Part shown: piece by piece, positions 43,759 to 51,570 of the stretch
Numbering within the stretch: the first letter of the stretch is position 1
How the letters are laid out: every line of letters starts with the position of its first letter
From: Legionella birminghamensis
GTDB taxonomy: Bacteria; Pseudomonadota; Gammaproteobacteria; Legionellales; Legionellaceae
Length of the DNA: 64,000 bases
Direction of reading: 5' to 3'
Assembly: GCF_900452515.1 (NCBI RefSeq)
Contig: NZ_UGNW01000001.1
Location: 3,369,501 to 3,433,500 of the forward strand
Position numbers and translations under genes: made by a program
The notes under the pieces: model-generated
Told to the model about the DNA's origin: nothing
Databases searched by the model: none
The model's input: the letters and a program-made list of their open reading frames with translations, nothing else

Positions 43759-44598
43759 ATGTCACTGATAATGGATGATATAAAGTATTTCATAACCGTT
43801 AGTGAAACACTCAACATAACACGTGCTTCCGAGATTATTGGTATTTCTCAGCCAGCATTAAGCTATGCCGTGAAAAGACTAGAGAATGAACTGGGTGGAC
43901 AGCTGATTATCAGACTTAAAAATGGAATTCAGTTAACCAAGCTGGGGGAAGAGTTTATACAGCACTCCCGCCGTCTCTTGTATGAATGGGAGCAGGTTCA
44001 AAATTTGGCCAAGGCCGAGCTCGGCCTGGTGCAGGGCAGCTATACCATTGCAGCCCACCCCTCAGTAGCCCTTTATACCTTTGAACATTTTATGCCTAAA
44101 TTGCTGGCTGATTTTCCAAAACTGAATTTTAATTTTATTCACGGTCTTTCAAGGGAAATGACCGAAAAAGTGATTAGCTGGGAAGCTGATTTTGGAATTG
44201 TAGTAAACCCGATCAAGCATCCTGATCTGGTCATTAGTCGGCTTAGTAGCGATGAAGTCACTATTTTCCATGTTGAGGGCGCAGCAAATAAACTAATCTA
44301 TGATCAGAATCTTGCCCAATCTCAATACATCCTAAAAAAACTTGGCCAGAAAAACCGTTTTGACGGTGTGCTAAACTCGGCAAACCTTGAGATCGTAGCC
44401 AAGTTAACTTCCCTGGGACTCGGCTACGGATTCCTGCCAACCCGGGTAGCTTCACAATACAAGCAACTTCAAAAATTAAAAGATGCCCCTTTATTTAAAG
44501 ATGAGATTTGCCTGATATACCGCCCGGAAAAACATAGAACCCTGGTGAGTAAAAAAATTATTCAGATTATTAAGCTATCACTGAGCCAGACCTCCTAG
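43759..44598 (+). CDS. LysR-family regulator of the isocyanide operon
   Basis: A 279-residue regulator with a typical N-terminal winged helix-turn-helix (LNITRASEIIGISQPALSYA; about 18-37) and a shorter than usual type 2 periplasmic-binding effector domain. It is divergent from pvcA with 84 bp between the starts, the classic arrangement for a LysR protein that controls the neighbouring operon (as PtxR and PvcR do for the Pseudomonas pvc genes). The intergene contains ATAAATAA at 43715 and TTATTTAT at 43753 as inverted repeats, a weak candidate binding site. Its 3' end overlaps the FAH gene by 4 bp. Confidence 0.88.
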   Translation: MSLIMDDIKYFITVSETLNITRASEIIGISQPALSYAVKRLENELGGQLIIRLKNGIQLTKLGEEFIQHSRRLLYEWEQVQNLAKAELGLVQGSYTIAAHPSVALYTFEHFMPKLLADFPKLNFNFIHGLSREMTEKVISWEADFGIVVNPIKHPDLVISRLSSDEVTIFHVEGAANKLIYDQNLAQSQYILKKLGQKNRFDGVLNSANLEIVAKLTSLGLGYGFLPTRVASQYKQLQKLKDAPLFKDEICLIYRPEKHRTLVSKKIIQIIKLSLSQTS

Positions 44599-45227
44599 AT
44601 CCAGTTCACCTGATAGGAATACTTTCCCCAGCTTAATTCGCCTCGGGTGTTCCGCGATATTGAAGTCACCCCGGCTGGAGTACCGGTGAAAATAATATCG
44701 CCTGCTTTTAAAGGAAAGAAATGGCTGATATAAACCAGCAAATCCTCAGGCTGCATCATCATATCGCTTCCTTTTGCAGCTTGACGAAGATTGCCGTCGA
44801 GTGACAATTGAAATTCCGTCTCCATATAGTCTGGAAATTGGCAGTAAGGAATCCAGGGGCCAAGAATCGCAGCATCCTTAAACACCTTCGCAGTAGTCCA
44901 GGGATGCCCTTGTTTCTTTAGCGCGGATTGGCGCGCCCTTAATGTCATATCAAGGCCGAGGCTAAGATCTGAGATAGCATTCACTGCATCCTCGCGGTTC
45001 ATGCGATAAGCATCGCAAGCAAGGCGAAGCACAATCTCGCATTCAGGTTGCACGGCAGTGTCCTCCGCTGGAAAATCAGCAACGATTTGCTCACCCCAGG
45101 CACTAGCCTGTTTCAAGACGCTGGCCGGTTTTAAAAACAGCACAGGCTTTTCTGGCAGCGCTTCGCCAAGTTCTTTGGCATGCTCAAGATAATTTTTTCC
45201 CACGCAAACTATTTTATCAATAGACAT
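44595..45227 (-). CDS. Fumarylacetoacetate hydrolase-family protein (FAHD1/YcgM type)
   Basis: A 210-residue metal-dependent enzyme with the FAH fold. The N-terminal IVCVGKNYLEHAKELG, the metal-binding PECEIVLRL (Glu-x-Glu) and the closing FTGTPAGVTSI are clear. This short group includes acylpyruvases and oxaloacetate decarboxylases. It converges with the LysR gene and ends inside it by 4 bp. It may be unrelated to the isocyanide genes; its substrates would be ring-cleavage products or oxaloacetate. Confidence 0.88.
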   Translation of the reverse strand: MSIDKIVCVGKNYLEHAKELGEALPEKPVLFLKPASVLKQASAWGEQIVADFPAEDTAVQPECEIVLRLACDAYRMNREDAVNAISDLSLGLDMTLRARQSALKKQGHPWTTAKVFKDAAILGPWIPYCQFPDYMETEFQLSLDGNLRQAAKGSDMMMQPEDLLVYISHFFPLKAGDIIFTGTPAGVTSISRNTRGELSWGKYSYQVNWI

Positions 45228-45244
45228 CGAGTGTTCCTTTAAGC

Positions 45245-46177
45245 TTACCCCATCTGATAAGCATTATTATCAATCAGTATTTCAAGACTATCTAATTTTT
45301 CAGCGGAGTCCGTTTTATTGAAAAACAGGCCTCCATTAATGGCGACTGCAATCCCATACAGAAGGCCAAACCCTAAAATGGCAAGCCCGAAATTGCCCAA
45401 CACCCGCTTCCAGCCTCTATGCTTGTCCAACTCCTCATGACCCTTTTGAATAGCCTTCTTCGATTCCCTTCTAAAGGTGATATAAGCTTCCTCGCTTGGA
45501 TGGGAAAAATAGGTTTCTGAGAGATCAGTGAGACTTCGATGAAGCGCATCAGCCGCATCAGCCGCAGTTATATGCTTATCCTTTCGCAATTTTTGTGCTT
45601 TTTGTGAAATAATCTGCAACTGCTCAGTAAACGCTTCTCGCTTTTTTTCCAGGTTTACTGAAAACAATATGCCTTTCTTAATCTCAAGGACTTCTTTATC
45701 TACCACAGCCTTGAGTAATCGATCAGGGCTTGAAACCTTTGCAATCTCCCGGCTCTTTGCAAGCTGTTCAGTAATCGCTTTGCTGAGCGGAGACTCCTCA
45801 TGGCCGATAGAAACCAGCGTGACGGGTGAATCTTTTTTCTTGATTTCGGAGAGAAGTTTCTTGATCAGCTCTTCTTTCTTTGGGCAGGATACATCATACA
45901 TAATCACAAATTGGGCGTTAGAACTTTCATTTAGAGCGAGAAGGGCAAGAATGTTTTCTAAACCCTCAGCAGAACACGAACCAGAAGTTGGGGCGCTGGA
46001 ATGACCAGAGTCGTTATAAGTCCAGTCCTCGTCTACTTGATAAAATTTAAACTTTTCATCCTCTGCATCAATTAAAATCCCAGTTACATTAATTTCTTTT
46101 TTAGGCACGGACTTCTCCAGCACAGCTAGTTTTGGCCAATAATAACGCAGGTCTGATAATTGGTAAACCAGAATCAA
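45245..46177 (-). CDS. Legionella-type protein with C-terminal membrane anchor
   Basis: A protein of about 310 residues of unknown function. The soluble body contains a possible alpha/beta region (INVTGILIDAEDEKF; AQFVIMYDVSCPKKEELI). The C-terminus has RGWKRVLGNFGLAILGFGLL, a single membrane helix, then FFNKTDSAEKLDSLEILID. I associate this anchor-and-tail with a set of Legionella proteins and possible effectors. The start is uncertain: only TTG (46177) lies in frame, without a ribosome-binding site, yet the frame is open upstream and reads a further hydrophobic segment (RYLETVIPLLLILVY). A CTG at 46210 overlapping the upstream stop codon could be the true start. Confidence 0.62.
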   Translation of the reverse strand: MILVYQLSDLRYYWPKLAVLEKSVPKKEINVTGILIDAEDEKFKFYQVDEDWTYNDSGHSSAPTSGSCSAEGLENILALLALNESSNAQFVIMYDVSCPKKEELIKKLLSEIKKKDSPVTLVSIGHEESPLSKAITEQLAKSREIAKVSSPDRLLKAVVDKEVLEIKKGILFSVNLEKKREAFTEQLQIISQKAQKLRKDKHITAADAADALHRSLTDLSETYFSHPSEEAYITFRRESKKAIQKGHEELDKHRGWKRVLGNFGLAILGFGLLYGIAVAINGGLFFNKTDSAEKLDSLEILIDNNAYQMG

Positions 46178-46206
46178 TAGTAATGGAATTACTGTCTCAA
46201 GATATC

Positions 46207-47436
46207 TCAGGATAAAACCACTAATTTCGCTTCCATACTCCGAATTTTTTTATAGTCTGAGAAAATCAAATCACGCTCGCCGGACAAGGCCACAATTCCA
46301 ATGCTGCTTAAGTAATCAACAGTATGAGGTACGCGATCCCCGTTCTTAAACCAAATGTATTTATCCAACAGAGTGGGTAATTCAGAAACCCCAGCAATCG
46401 CTTCAACATTGGATATTATTCCCTCAGCGGGTGACTTCAGAAAAACAGGGATTACCGATTTTTTGAACTGATACTCTTTGGTCAGAACATCGCCATTGAC
46501 ATAGGCTTCAACTAATTTATCAGCCTGACTGCTACCGGTCGCTTCGCGAGCGAATCGAACAGTCGGCCCGCCACATATTCTTGCGCCTGATTCAATAAGC
46601 CGTGGTCCATTTGCCGTTAGCATAATTTCAGTGTGTGCAGCACCCCAACGAACTCCTAAAGCGTCCAGGACCTGTTGAGTATAGGCAAATAACTCCTTAT
46701 GCCTTTGATCGCAGTAAGGTAGAAATTCTACATAATCGAAAACTGTTTTACGTCCATGAAACGATGTTTTATTGTACTGTATCAAATGTGCCAAATAATG
46801 CTTTCCATTGGCGCTCACAGTACCGACCGCAAACTCTGTACCCATTGCCTGTTCTTGCACAACAACCGTTTCACTCTTTTTACCCGTCGTTTTAGAGGGC
46901 TCCTGCAACACTTTTTTAAAAGCCTCTTTCCAATCCTGGTTTACGTTAATATGAAACACCTTGTCGCTGCCAGCAGACAGGGGCGGCTTAACTATTAATG
47001 GGGAATGTTGCAGTCCATTTTCCCTGATCCATAATTCCACTTCTTTTTCTGACGCAGTGTTGATTGTCTTGAGGTGCGGCACCCCAGCTTCCTCCAGAGC
47101 AGTTTGCATGTAGGCCTTATGTATCCTATGCAGCGATCTTCTAGGATCATTTGAAAGATGGGGCGTTAATGCCTGGGTCAATTGTTCCGCTAGAGCTACA
47201 CCTCGTTCGTCGCCTGGAATAATAGCAAGGGGATTATAGTCTCTAAGGATTCCTACAAGATTCGGCTGATCAGGAATAATGGAAATGAAATCGGAGGTTT
47301 GAACTTCCAGGCCAAAACCTATCTCCTCGAGCGATTTAAAGGTAACCGCAACAGAAGGTATGCCCCTGGATCTAAATGCCGGCGCTAAATCTATTCCCGA
47401 TGATAATGGATCAACAATGACGACCGGTCTATTCAT
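46207..47436 (-). CDS. ATP-grasp ligase, amino acid ligase type
   Basis: A 409-residue ATP-grasp enzyme. It has an N-terminal Rossmann-like domain (VVIVDPLSSGIDLAPAFRSR), the central ATP-grasp fold (PLIVKPPLSAGSDKVF; VVVQEQAMGTEFAVG; the metal-site run GAAHTEIMLTANGPRLIESG with ARICGG) and a C-terminal extra domain. It looks like L-amino acid ligases such as BacD, which join amino acids or similar small acids via an acyl-phosphate. It is 4 kb from the isocyanide operon and co-directional with 45245-46177, so it could belong to a peptide natural-product pathway; that is inference. Confidence 0.85.
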   Translation of the reverse strand: MNRPVVIVDPLSSGIDLAPAFRSRGIPSVAVTFKSLEEIGFGLEVQTSDFISIIPDQPNLVGILRDYNPLAIIPGDERGVALAEQLTQALTPHLSNDPRRSLHRIHKAYMQTALEEAGVPHLKTINTASEKEVELWIRENGLQHSPLIVKPPLSAGSDKVFHINVNQDWKEAFKKVLQEPSKTTGKKSETVVVQEQAMGTEFAVGTVSANGKHYLAHLIQYNKTSFHGRKTVFDYVEFLPYCDQRHKELFAYTQQVLDALGVRWGAAHTEIMLTANGPRLIESGARICGGPTVRFAREATGSSQADKLVEAYVNGDVLTKEYQFKKSVIPVFLKSPAEGIISNVEAIAGVSELPTLLDKYIWFKNGDRVPHTVDYLSSIGIVALSGERDLIFSDYKKIRSMEAKLVVLS

Positions 47437-47544
47437 GTATTGTATTCCTTTATTCTGATGAACAATCGCCAGGATTTAGTAAAATTCCTGAAGAGTTATT
47501 GCGTCTTAATTAAACGAGTTGGGGTAATGTCATTCGCTTCTAAG

Positions 47545-47592
47545 TTACCCTCAAGTGCGGGTAAAATCAATTATACCCGCACTTGAGGGTAA
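47545..47592. promoter_or_regulatory. 19-bp perfect inverted repeat between divergent genes
   Basis: TTACCCTCAAGTGCGGGTA (47545-47563) and TACCCGCACTTGAGGGTAA (47574-47592) are perfect inverted repeats with a 10-bp AT spacer. They stand between the start of the ATP-grasp gene and that of the SDR gene. Such a palindrome is most likely an operator, or else a terminator-type hairpin without a T-run. The rest of 47437-47700 holds no gene. Confidence 0.7.
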
Positions 47593-47700
47593 ACCGCTTA
47601 TAGATAAGTTTTGGGCAGTGTTATTCGAACTATCAAGGGATTTTATTTCAAATAATTGTGTGAGATGCTCTGTACCGAATACAATTGAAGCAAACCGATT

Positions 47701-48534
47701 ATGATGAGCACCATGCAAACATTTCAAAATAAGACAGTTGTAGTTACAGCAGGTAACCGTGGAGGCGGTCTGGCTATTTCCAAAAAATATGCGGCGAATG
47801 GTGCAAATGTTGTGATGATTGCTGAAAAATCTGATTTGATCACACCCCAAGTTGAGCTTTCGGATAGTACAAGGTTAATTGCGGTTGATTTTGACGATGA
47901 GCAGCAAATAATTGATGCTGTTAAGACCATTATTGCTGAATTTGGTTCCTTAGATGTTCTTATCAATAACTTCAGTATTTTTAATTTCAAGAAGATGCAG
48001 GATACCACTGCTGAAATGTTTCATAGTGTGATGAAAAATGTATTTGCTACATTCTTCTTTTCAAAGGCTTGTGTTCCTTATTTAAAAGAATCATCCAATC
48101 CACATATTATAAATATTTCACCCCCCATTAACATGGAGGCGGCCAAGGAAGCTTGTGAGCACCATTTATTATTTTCAATTTCTAAATATGGGATGAGTTT
48201 TTCCACTCTGGGAATGTCCGAAGAACTCAAGCCCTTGGGTATTGCAGTCAATTCTTTATGGCAAGAACGACCCATTGCCACAAACACATTGATGGAAAAT
48301 TTTGCTAATACGGTTGTCCAGGGTAGTAACCGTCCTGAAGTTTACGCAGAAGCTGCTTACATAATGTCACTTAAAAAGGCCTCGGAATTTACCGGAAATT
48401 ATTGTATTGATGAAGAAATCCTTCGCGAAGCAAACCTTGATCCCTCAATCTACGCCATAAATCCCAGCGCAACACCGATAAAGGATATTTTTCTTCCAGG
48501 TGTTGATTATACGTTACTGCAAGAGATATTGTAA
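47701..48534 (+). CDS. SDR-family protein lacking the catalytic tyrosine
   Basis: A 277-residue Rossmann protein. Most short-chain dehydrogenase landmarks are present: VVVTAGNRGGGLAISKKYAA for NAD(P) binding, LDVLINNFSIF, INISPP with Ser140. The sequence around 155-168 resembles the HSDL2-like SDR group. But the Tyr-x-x-x-Lys site reads Phe158-Ser-Ile-Ser-Lys162, so the proton-donating Tyr is Phe, and the Gly motif is altered (GNRGGG, where TGxxxGIG is usual). It may be a binding or sensory protein, or an enzyme with another mechanism. The start may be any of three Met codons (residues 1, 2 and 5). Confidence 0.82.
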   Translation: MMSTMQTFQNKTVVVTAGNRGGGLAISKKYAANGANVVMIAEKSDLITPQVELSDSTRLIAVDFDDEQQIIDAVKTIIAEFGSLDVLINNFSIFNFKKMQDTTAEMFHSVMKNVFATFFFSKACVPYLKESSNPHIINISPPINMEAAKEACEHHLLFSISKYGMSFSTLGMSEELKPLGIAVNSLWQERPIATNTLMENFANTVVQGSNRPEVYAEAAYIMSLKKASEFTGNYCIDEEILREANLDPSIYAINPSATPIKDIFLPGVDYTLLQEIL

Positions 48535-48617
48535 TTATAAGTTTGTGTAGACAAAGCCGATGAGTAGCTAAATTGTTATAATACCCATATAAACCAGAAA
48601 GTGAGGCCTAGGGACAA

Positions 48618-49313
48618 ATGGAAAATTTATGCTATTTATATGATTTATTAGATAAATTTAATTATTGGCATTTTCTTAAAGAAACTGTTTGTAAGAACAA
48701 CTTTCGAAAGGCTATGTTTCTTATAAGTTGGATTTTCATAATCTTATTGGGTTATTTATCTTTAACAGTTAATGAAGCGATTTTCCTATTATTAGGACTA
48801 GCAATGTTTTTCCAGATCTATACTGTTTTCCATACAATGGACAGAGATTATGCATCATTAATTCCACTTAAAAATCACAAATTATTAAACCACCATTATC
48901 GCAGCTTAAGGTTATATTCAATTAAAAAAATTTTACAGCAAGATAGAGTCTATGAAAAAAATTTTCTAAATAAATCCTTAGCAGAATGCGAAGCCTTTTT
49001 GCTTTTAGAAGCTAACAGTAGTGCATCTTATTATAAGAACCCAATAGCAGGGGTTATCCTGGTTATTGCTACTATTATACTTGGTAATGCCATTTGGGAA
49101 TCAATAAATAAAATGCATATTTTATTTTTCTATTTTCTAACCCCAATGTATTTACTTATATGGGTTTTACCCACGTTTGAAAGTCGCTACCAGAAGGTAC
49201 GTACAATTAAGTTTTTTTTATATATATTTAACAGTGAATTAGAATACAAAGAGATTGATTCAATCGGAAGAAGCATCCCTAATTGCAAGGAGCCAGCCCA
49301 CAACTCTAATTGA
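48618..49313 (+). CDS. Membrane protein of unknown function
   Basis: A 231-residue AT-rich gene with four hydrophobic segments in two pairs (about 33-50, 54-70 and 143-160, 168-185). A charged middle contains KNHKLLNHHYRSLRLYSIKK and an Asp/Glu-rich helix. No family is recognised. It stands alone between the SDR gene and an AbiE pair. Base use is clearly more AT-rich than in the core genes, which suggests recent acquisition together with the downstream toxin-antitoxin genes. Confidence 0.6.
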   Translation: MENLCYLYDLLDKFNYWHFLKETVCKNNFRKAMFLISWIFIILLGYLSLTVNEAIFLLLGLAMFFQIYTVFHTMDRDYASLIPLKNHKLLNHHYRSLRLYSIKKILQQDRVYEKNFLNKSLAECEAFLLLEANSSASYYKNPIAGVILVIATIILGNAIWESINKMHILFFYFLTPMYLLIWVLPTFESRYQKVRTIKFFLYIFNSELEYKEIDSIGRSIPNCKEPAHNSN

Positions 49314-49443
49314 CTGATTTTATTATTCTGATCAGTAAAGAGTAATCCATGAATTTGGTGCGCCTGATTTATATTAAATAATATATTTTACAAACATAGC
49401 TGGATATGAGAGCTTTCTTTACATGAAATTTTAATAAAATTTT

Positions 49444-49470
49444 TTGCAATAAAGTCAGTGATTGCAATAA
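49444..49470 (+). promoter_or_regulatory. Direct repeats upstream of an AbiEi antitoxin gene
   Basis: TTGCAATAA occurs twice (49444-49452 and 49462-49470) within 35 bp of the antitoxin ATG. AbiEi-type antitoxins repress their own promoters through repeated sites, so these are candidate operators. Confidence 0.4.
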
Positions 49471-49477
49471 TATAACC

Positions 49478-50059
49478 ATGAATACATTAAAACGCGACAA
49501 CCTATACTCCCATATGAAAGTCGGCCTCGTTTACCGGAGAGAGGACTTGTTGCCTTTTTCAAGCAATTTGGATAGGGACCTCAATGCCTTAGTAAAAGCA
49601 AACAAGCTCAAAAAGCCAGCAACCGGTTTATATTACAAACCAAAGCATTCCCGTTTTGGATTACTACCACCGACTGATGAGGCACTTGTTAAAGGTTTTC
49701 TAAATAAACCCTTTCTTATGTATTCATGGAATGATTACAATAAATTGGGCTTAGGCCTAACACAGCTTTATAACCAAGTAGTTGTTTATAACAGTGAACG
49801 CCATGGGGATAAAAGGCTTGGAAATCGAGTTTTCTCTTTTAAACGCCCAAATAATGGTTTCCCAACTAAGCTGACTAAAGAATTTTTATTGGTGGACTTA
49901 TTAAATAATGCTAAGTATTTAACGGAAGATGTAAGCCAATTGCAATTAAAAATTGCTAAAAACCTCGATCAGTTTGATAAAGTCCAGTTGATAAAACTAT
50001 CTGCCAAGTATGGCAAAGTTGCCACCAGAAAATATTTACATACCCTCCTCGGAAACTAA
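49478..50059 (+). CDS. AbiEi-like antitoxin (type IV toxin-antitoxin)
   Basis: A 193-residue protein with the winged-helix start of the AbiEi/DUF6088 class: VYRREDLLPFSSNLDRDLNA, then LKKPATGLYYKPK. The C-terminal domain has the pattern that antagonises the paired toxin. It is followed after 1 bp by an AbiEii nucleotidyltransferase gene, the usual order. AbiE systems act in phage abortive infection and plasmid or island stabilisation. The antitoxin frame itself is intact even though the toxin is broken. Confidence 0.82.
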   Translation: MNTLKRDNLYSHMKVGLVYRREDLLPFSSNLDRDLNALVKANKLKKPATGLYYKPKHSRFGLLPPTDEALVKGFLNKPFLMYSWNDYNKLGLGLTQLYNQVVVYNSERHGDKRLGNRVFSFKRPNNGFPTKLTKEFLLVDLLNNAKYLTEDVSQLQLKIAKNLDQFDKVQLIKLSAKYGKVATRKYLHTLLGN

Positions 50060-50060
50060 T

Positions 50061-50996
50061 ATGTTTTTACACGAATTACCTGATGCAAAAGATTTATTCA
50101 TGGTTATTTCCGAAGAGAGAGGCATAAGCCCCAGTATTGTTGAGAAGGATTATTGGGTTATGCATGCCTTGTGGGGATTGCAATAACAGCACGAGTTTGA
50201 GTTAAAAGGAGGAACGTCATTATCTAAAGGTTTTAATCTCATCAATCGATTTTCTGAGGATATTGATGTTCAAGTACACCCCGAACCAGAACTCAACCTG
50301 AAGATTGGCAAGAACCATGACAGGACAAGTCACATAGAAGCAAGAAGCACATTTTTCGATGATGTATCTGACAATTTGGCAATACAAGACCTATCTTTTA
50401 GCCGTGATCACGAATTTGATGATAAAAAAATGAGAAGTGCCGGAATCAGGGGTCACTACCTCTCTCATTTTGAGCCTCTTAAAGCCTTAAAGGAAGGTAT
50501 TTTATTTGAAATGGGATTTGATAGAACAACGCCATATGAAGAAAAAGATATTAGCTCCTGGGCTTATGACAAGGTAATAATGTCCGGCATTAAAGTCTTT
50601 GACAACAGGGCATTAAAAGTAAAATGTTATTGCCCGGAATATACTTTTGTAGAAAAGCTACAAACCATCTCCACAAAGTATCGTAGACATAAATCTGAGA
50701 AGATCAACTCACCGGTTAATTTTATTCGACACTATTATGATGTCTATATGTTACTACAAAATGAAAGGATACTTAACTTTATCAGTACGAAGGATTACAA
50801 ATCATACAAGGCTGAAAAATTTGGTCGAGATGATGAATTAAATCTATGCAGAAATCCTGCTTTCTTATTATCAGAAGCTGGCGAGCTGGAAACCTTTTCC
50901 AAACTTTACGATCAAAAATCTGAAATATATTTTGGCAATCACCCTCAATTCAGTGAAATTCTTGAACTGATCAAACAGTACATCACTAAAATATAG
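50061..50996 (+). pseudogene. AbiEii-like nucleotidyltransferase toxin with premature stop
   Basis: The frame begins ATG at 50061 and would code 311 residues, but TAA at 50184-50186 (codon 42) interrupts it, in the context CAA-TAA-CAG. A single C-to-T change from CAA would create it. The catalytic marks come after the stop: LKGGTSLSKGF and FSEDIDV, the GS-x10-D-x-D-type nucleotidyltransferase site. No ATG restores them in front, so the toxin is probably inactive unless the stop is read through. The rest of the frame to 50996 is undisturbed, so the loss looks recent. Confidence 0.85.
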
Positions 50997-51364
50997 GGAG
51001 CGAAGTACACGCCAGATCGCCGTGCAGAGGCACTTGACTCGAGTGAATATGAAAATATTCAGCATGATAATGATTCAGTTCAAACATGATATGAAGGAAA
51101 ACTGTATAGTTTAAATAAAAACAAGATTATTAGCATATACTGTACACATATAGGAGAAATCATGGCCGAAATTATGTGGCATATAACTCGAAGCTGATGG
51201 GCTTAAAAGTAAACTATTGAGCGAGGGTGTAAATAGCAGTTCCCATTAAGGATATAAAGCAGAAAATAGCTCTAACATCTAAAGTTGGTGACTAGATTAT
51301 TTTTCAAGATAAATGGAAATCGAAAAAGACCCAGTTTATTTGGCCATAAAAGCCTTATGGAGTG
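50997..51364. other. Non-coding junction before the element
   Basis: This 368-bp stretch has no credible gene. A promoter-like patch with an AGGAGA site (51152-51157) leads into a frame of only 11 codons (MAEIMWHITRS from 51163), possibly a remnant of a ParE-like toxin gene. The 72-codon frame at 51285-51503 runs through the tRNA fragment and is spurious. Confidence 0.4.
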
Positions 51365-51410
51365 TGGCTCCCCGGACAGGACTCGAACCTGTGACCTAAT
51401 GATTAACAGT
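51365..51410. repeat. Left attachment-site copy (tRNA-Asn 3' fragment)
   Basis: Begins TGGCTCCCCGGACAGGACTC and is identical for 46 bp to the intact tRNA's 3' part, diverging at 51411. The anticodon arm's 5' side and the acceptor partner are absent, so it is not a functional tRNA. Confidence 0.92.
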
Positions 51411-51530
51411 TATAAAATTACGGCTTTTAAGGTCTTTTACCAGATTTTAAATTCTTCTAACATCCCTTTGTTTACGAGGGCTTTTGCCATTTTTTTGGTA
51501 TAAGCTCTTTTATTATGTTTTAATTAATTC

Positions 51531-51551
51531 TTCGACACATGTTCGACACGT
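51531..51551 (+). promoter_or_regulatory. Candidate integrase-binding (arm) site, left
   Basis: TTCGACACATGTTCGACACG followed by T is a tandem TTCGACACN doublet. It matches 60138-60158 at 20 of 21 bases. Position just inside both attachment sites suggests an integrase or excisionase arm site. Confidence 0.65.
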
Positions 51552-51570
51552 TTTAGAAAAGCATAAATTG

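Noticed and set aside
43715-43760. LysR binding box between pvcA and its regulator
   Set aside because: The ATAAATAA/TTATTTAT pair is AT-only and overlaps the start codon; too weak to list as a site.
47551-47850. 99-codon minus-strand frame
   Set aside because: It starts inside the SDR gene in antisense and ends in the 19-bp palindrome; composition is not protein-like.
40342-48534. One single large biosynthetic gene cluster including FAH, ATP-grasp and SDR genes
   Set aside because: Strand changes and gaps separate the FAH gene, the ligase pair and the SDR gene from the isocyanide operon; only pvcA, pvcB and the monooxygenase are clearly one operon.
51365-51410. A second tRNA-Asn gene
   Set aside because: Only the 3' 46 bases match; the 5' acceptor, D-arm and half of the anticodon stem are missing. 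It is an attachment-site copy.
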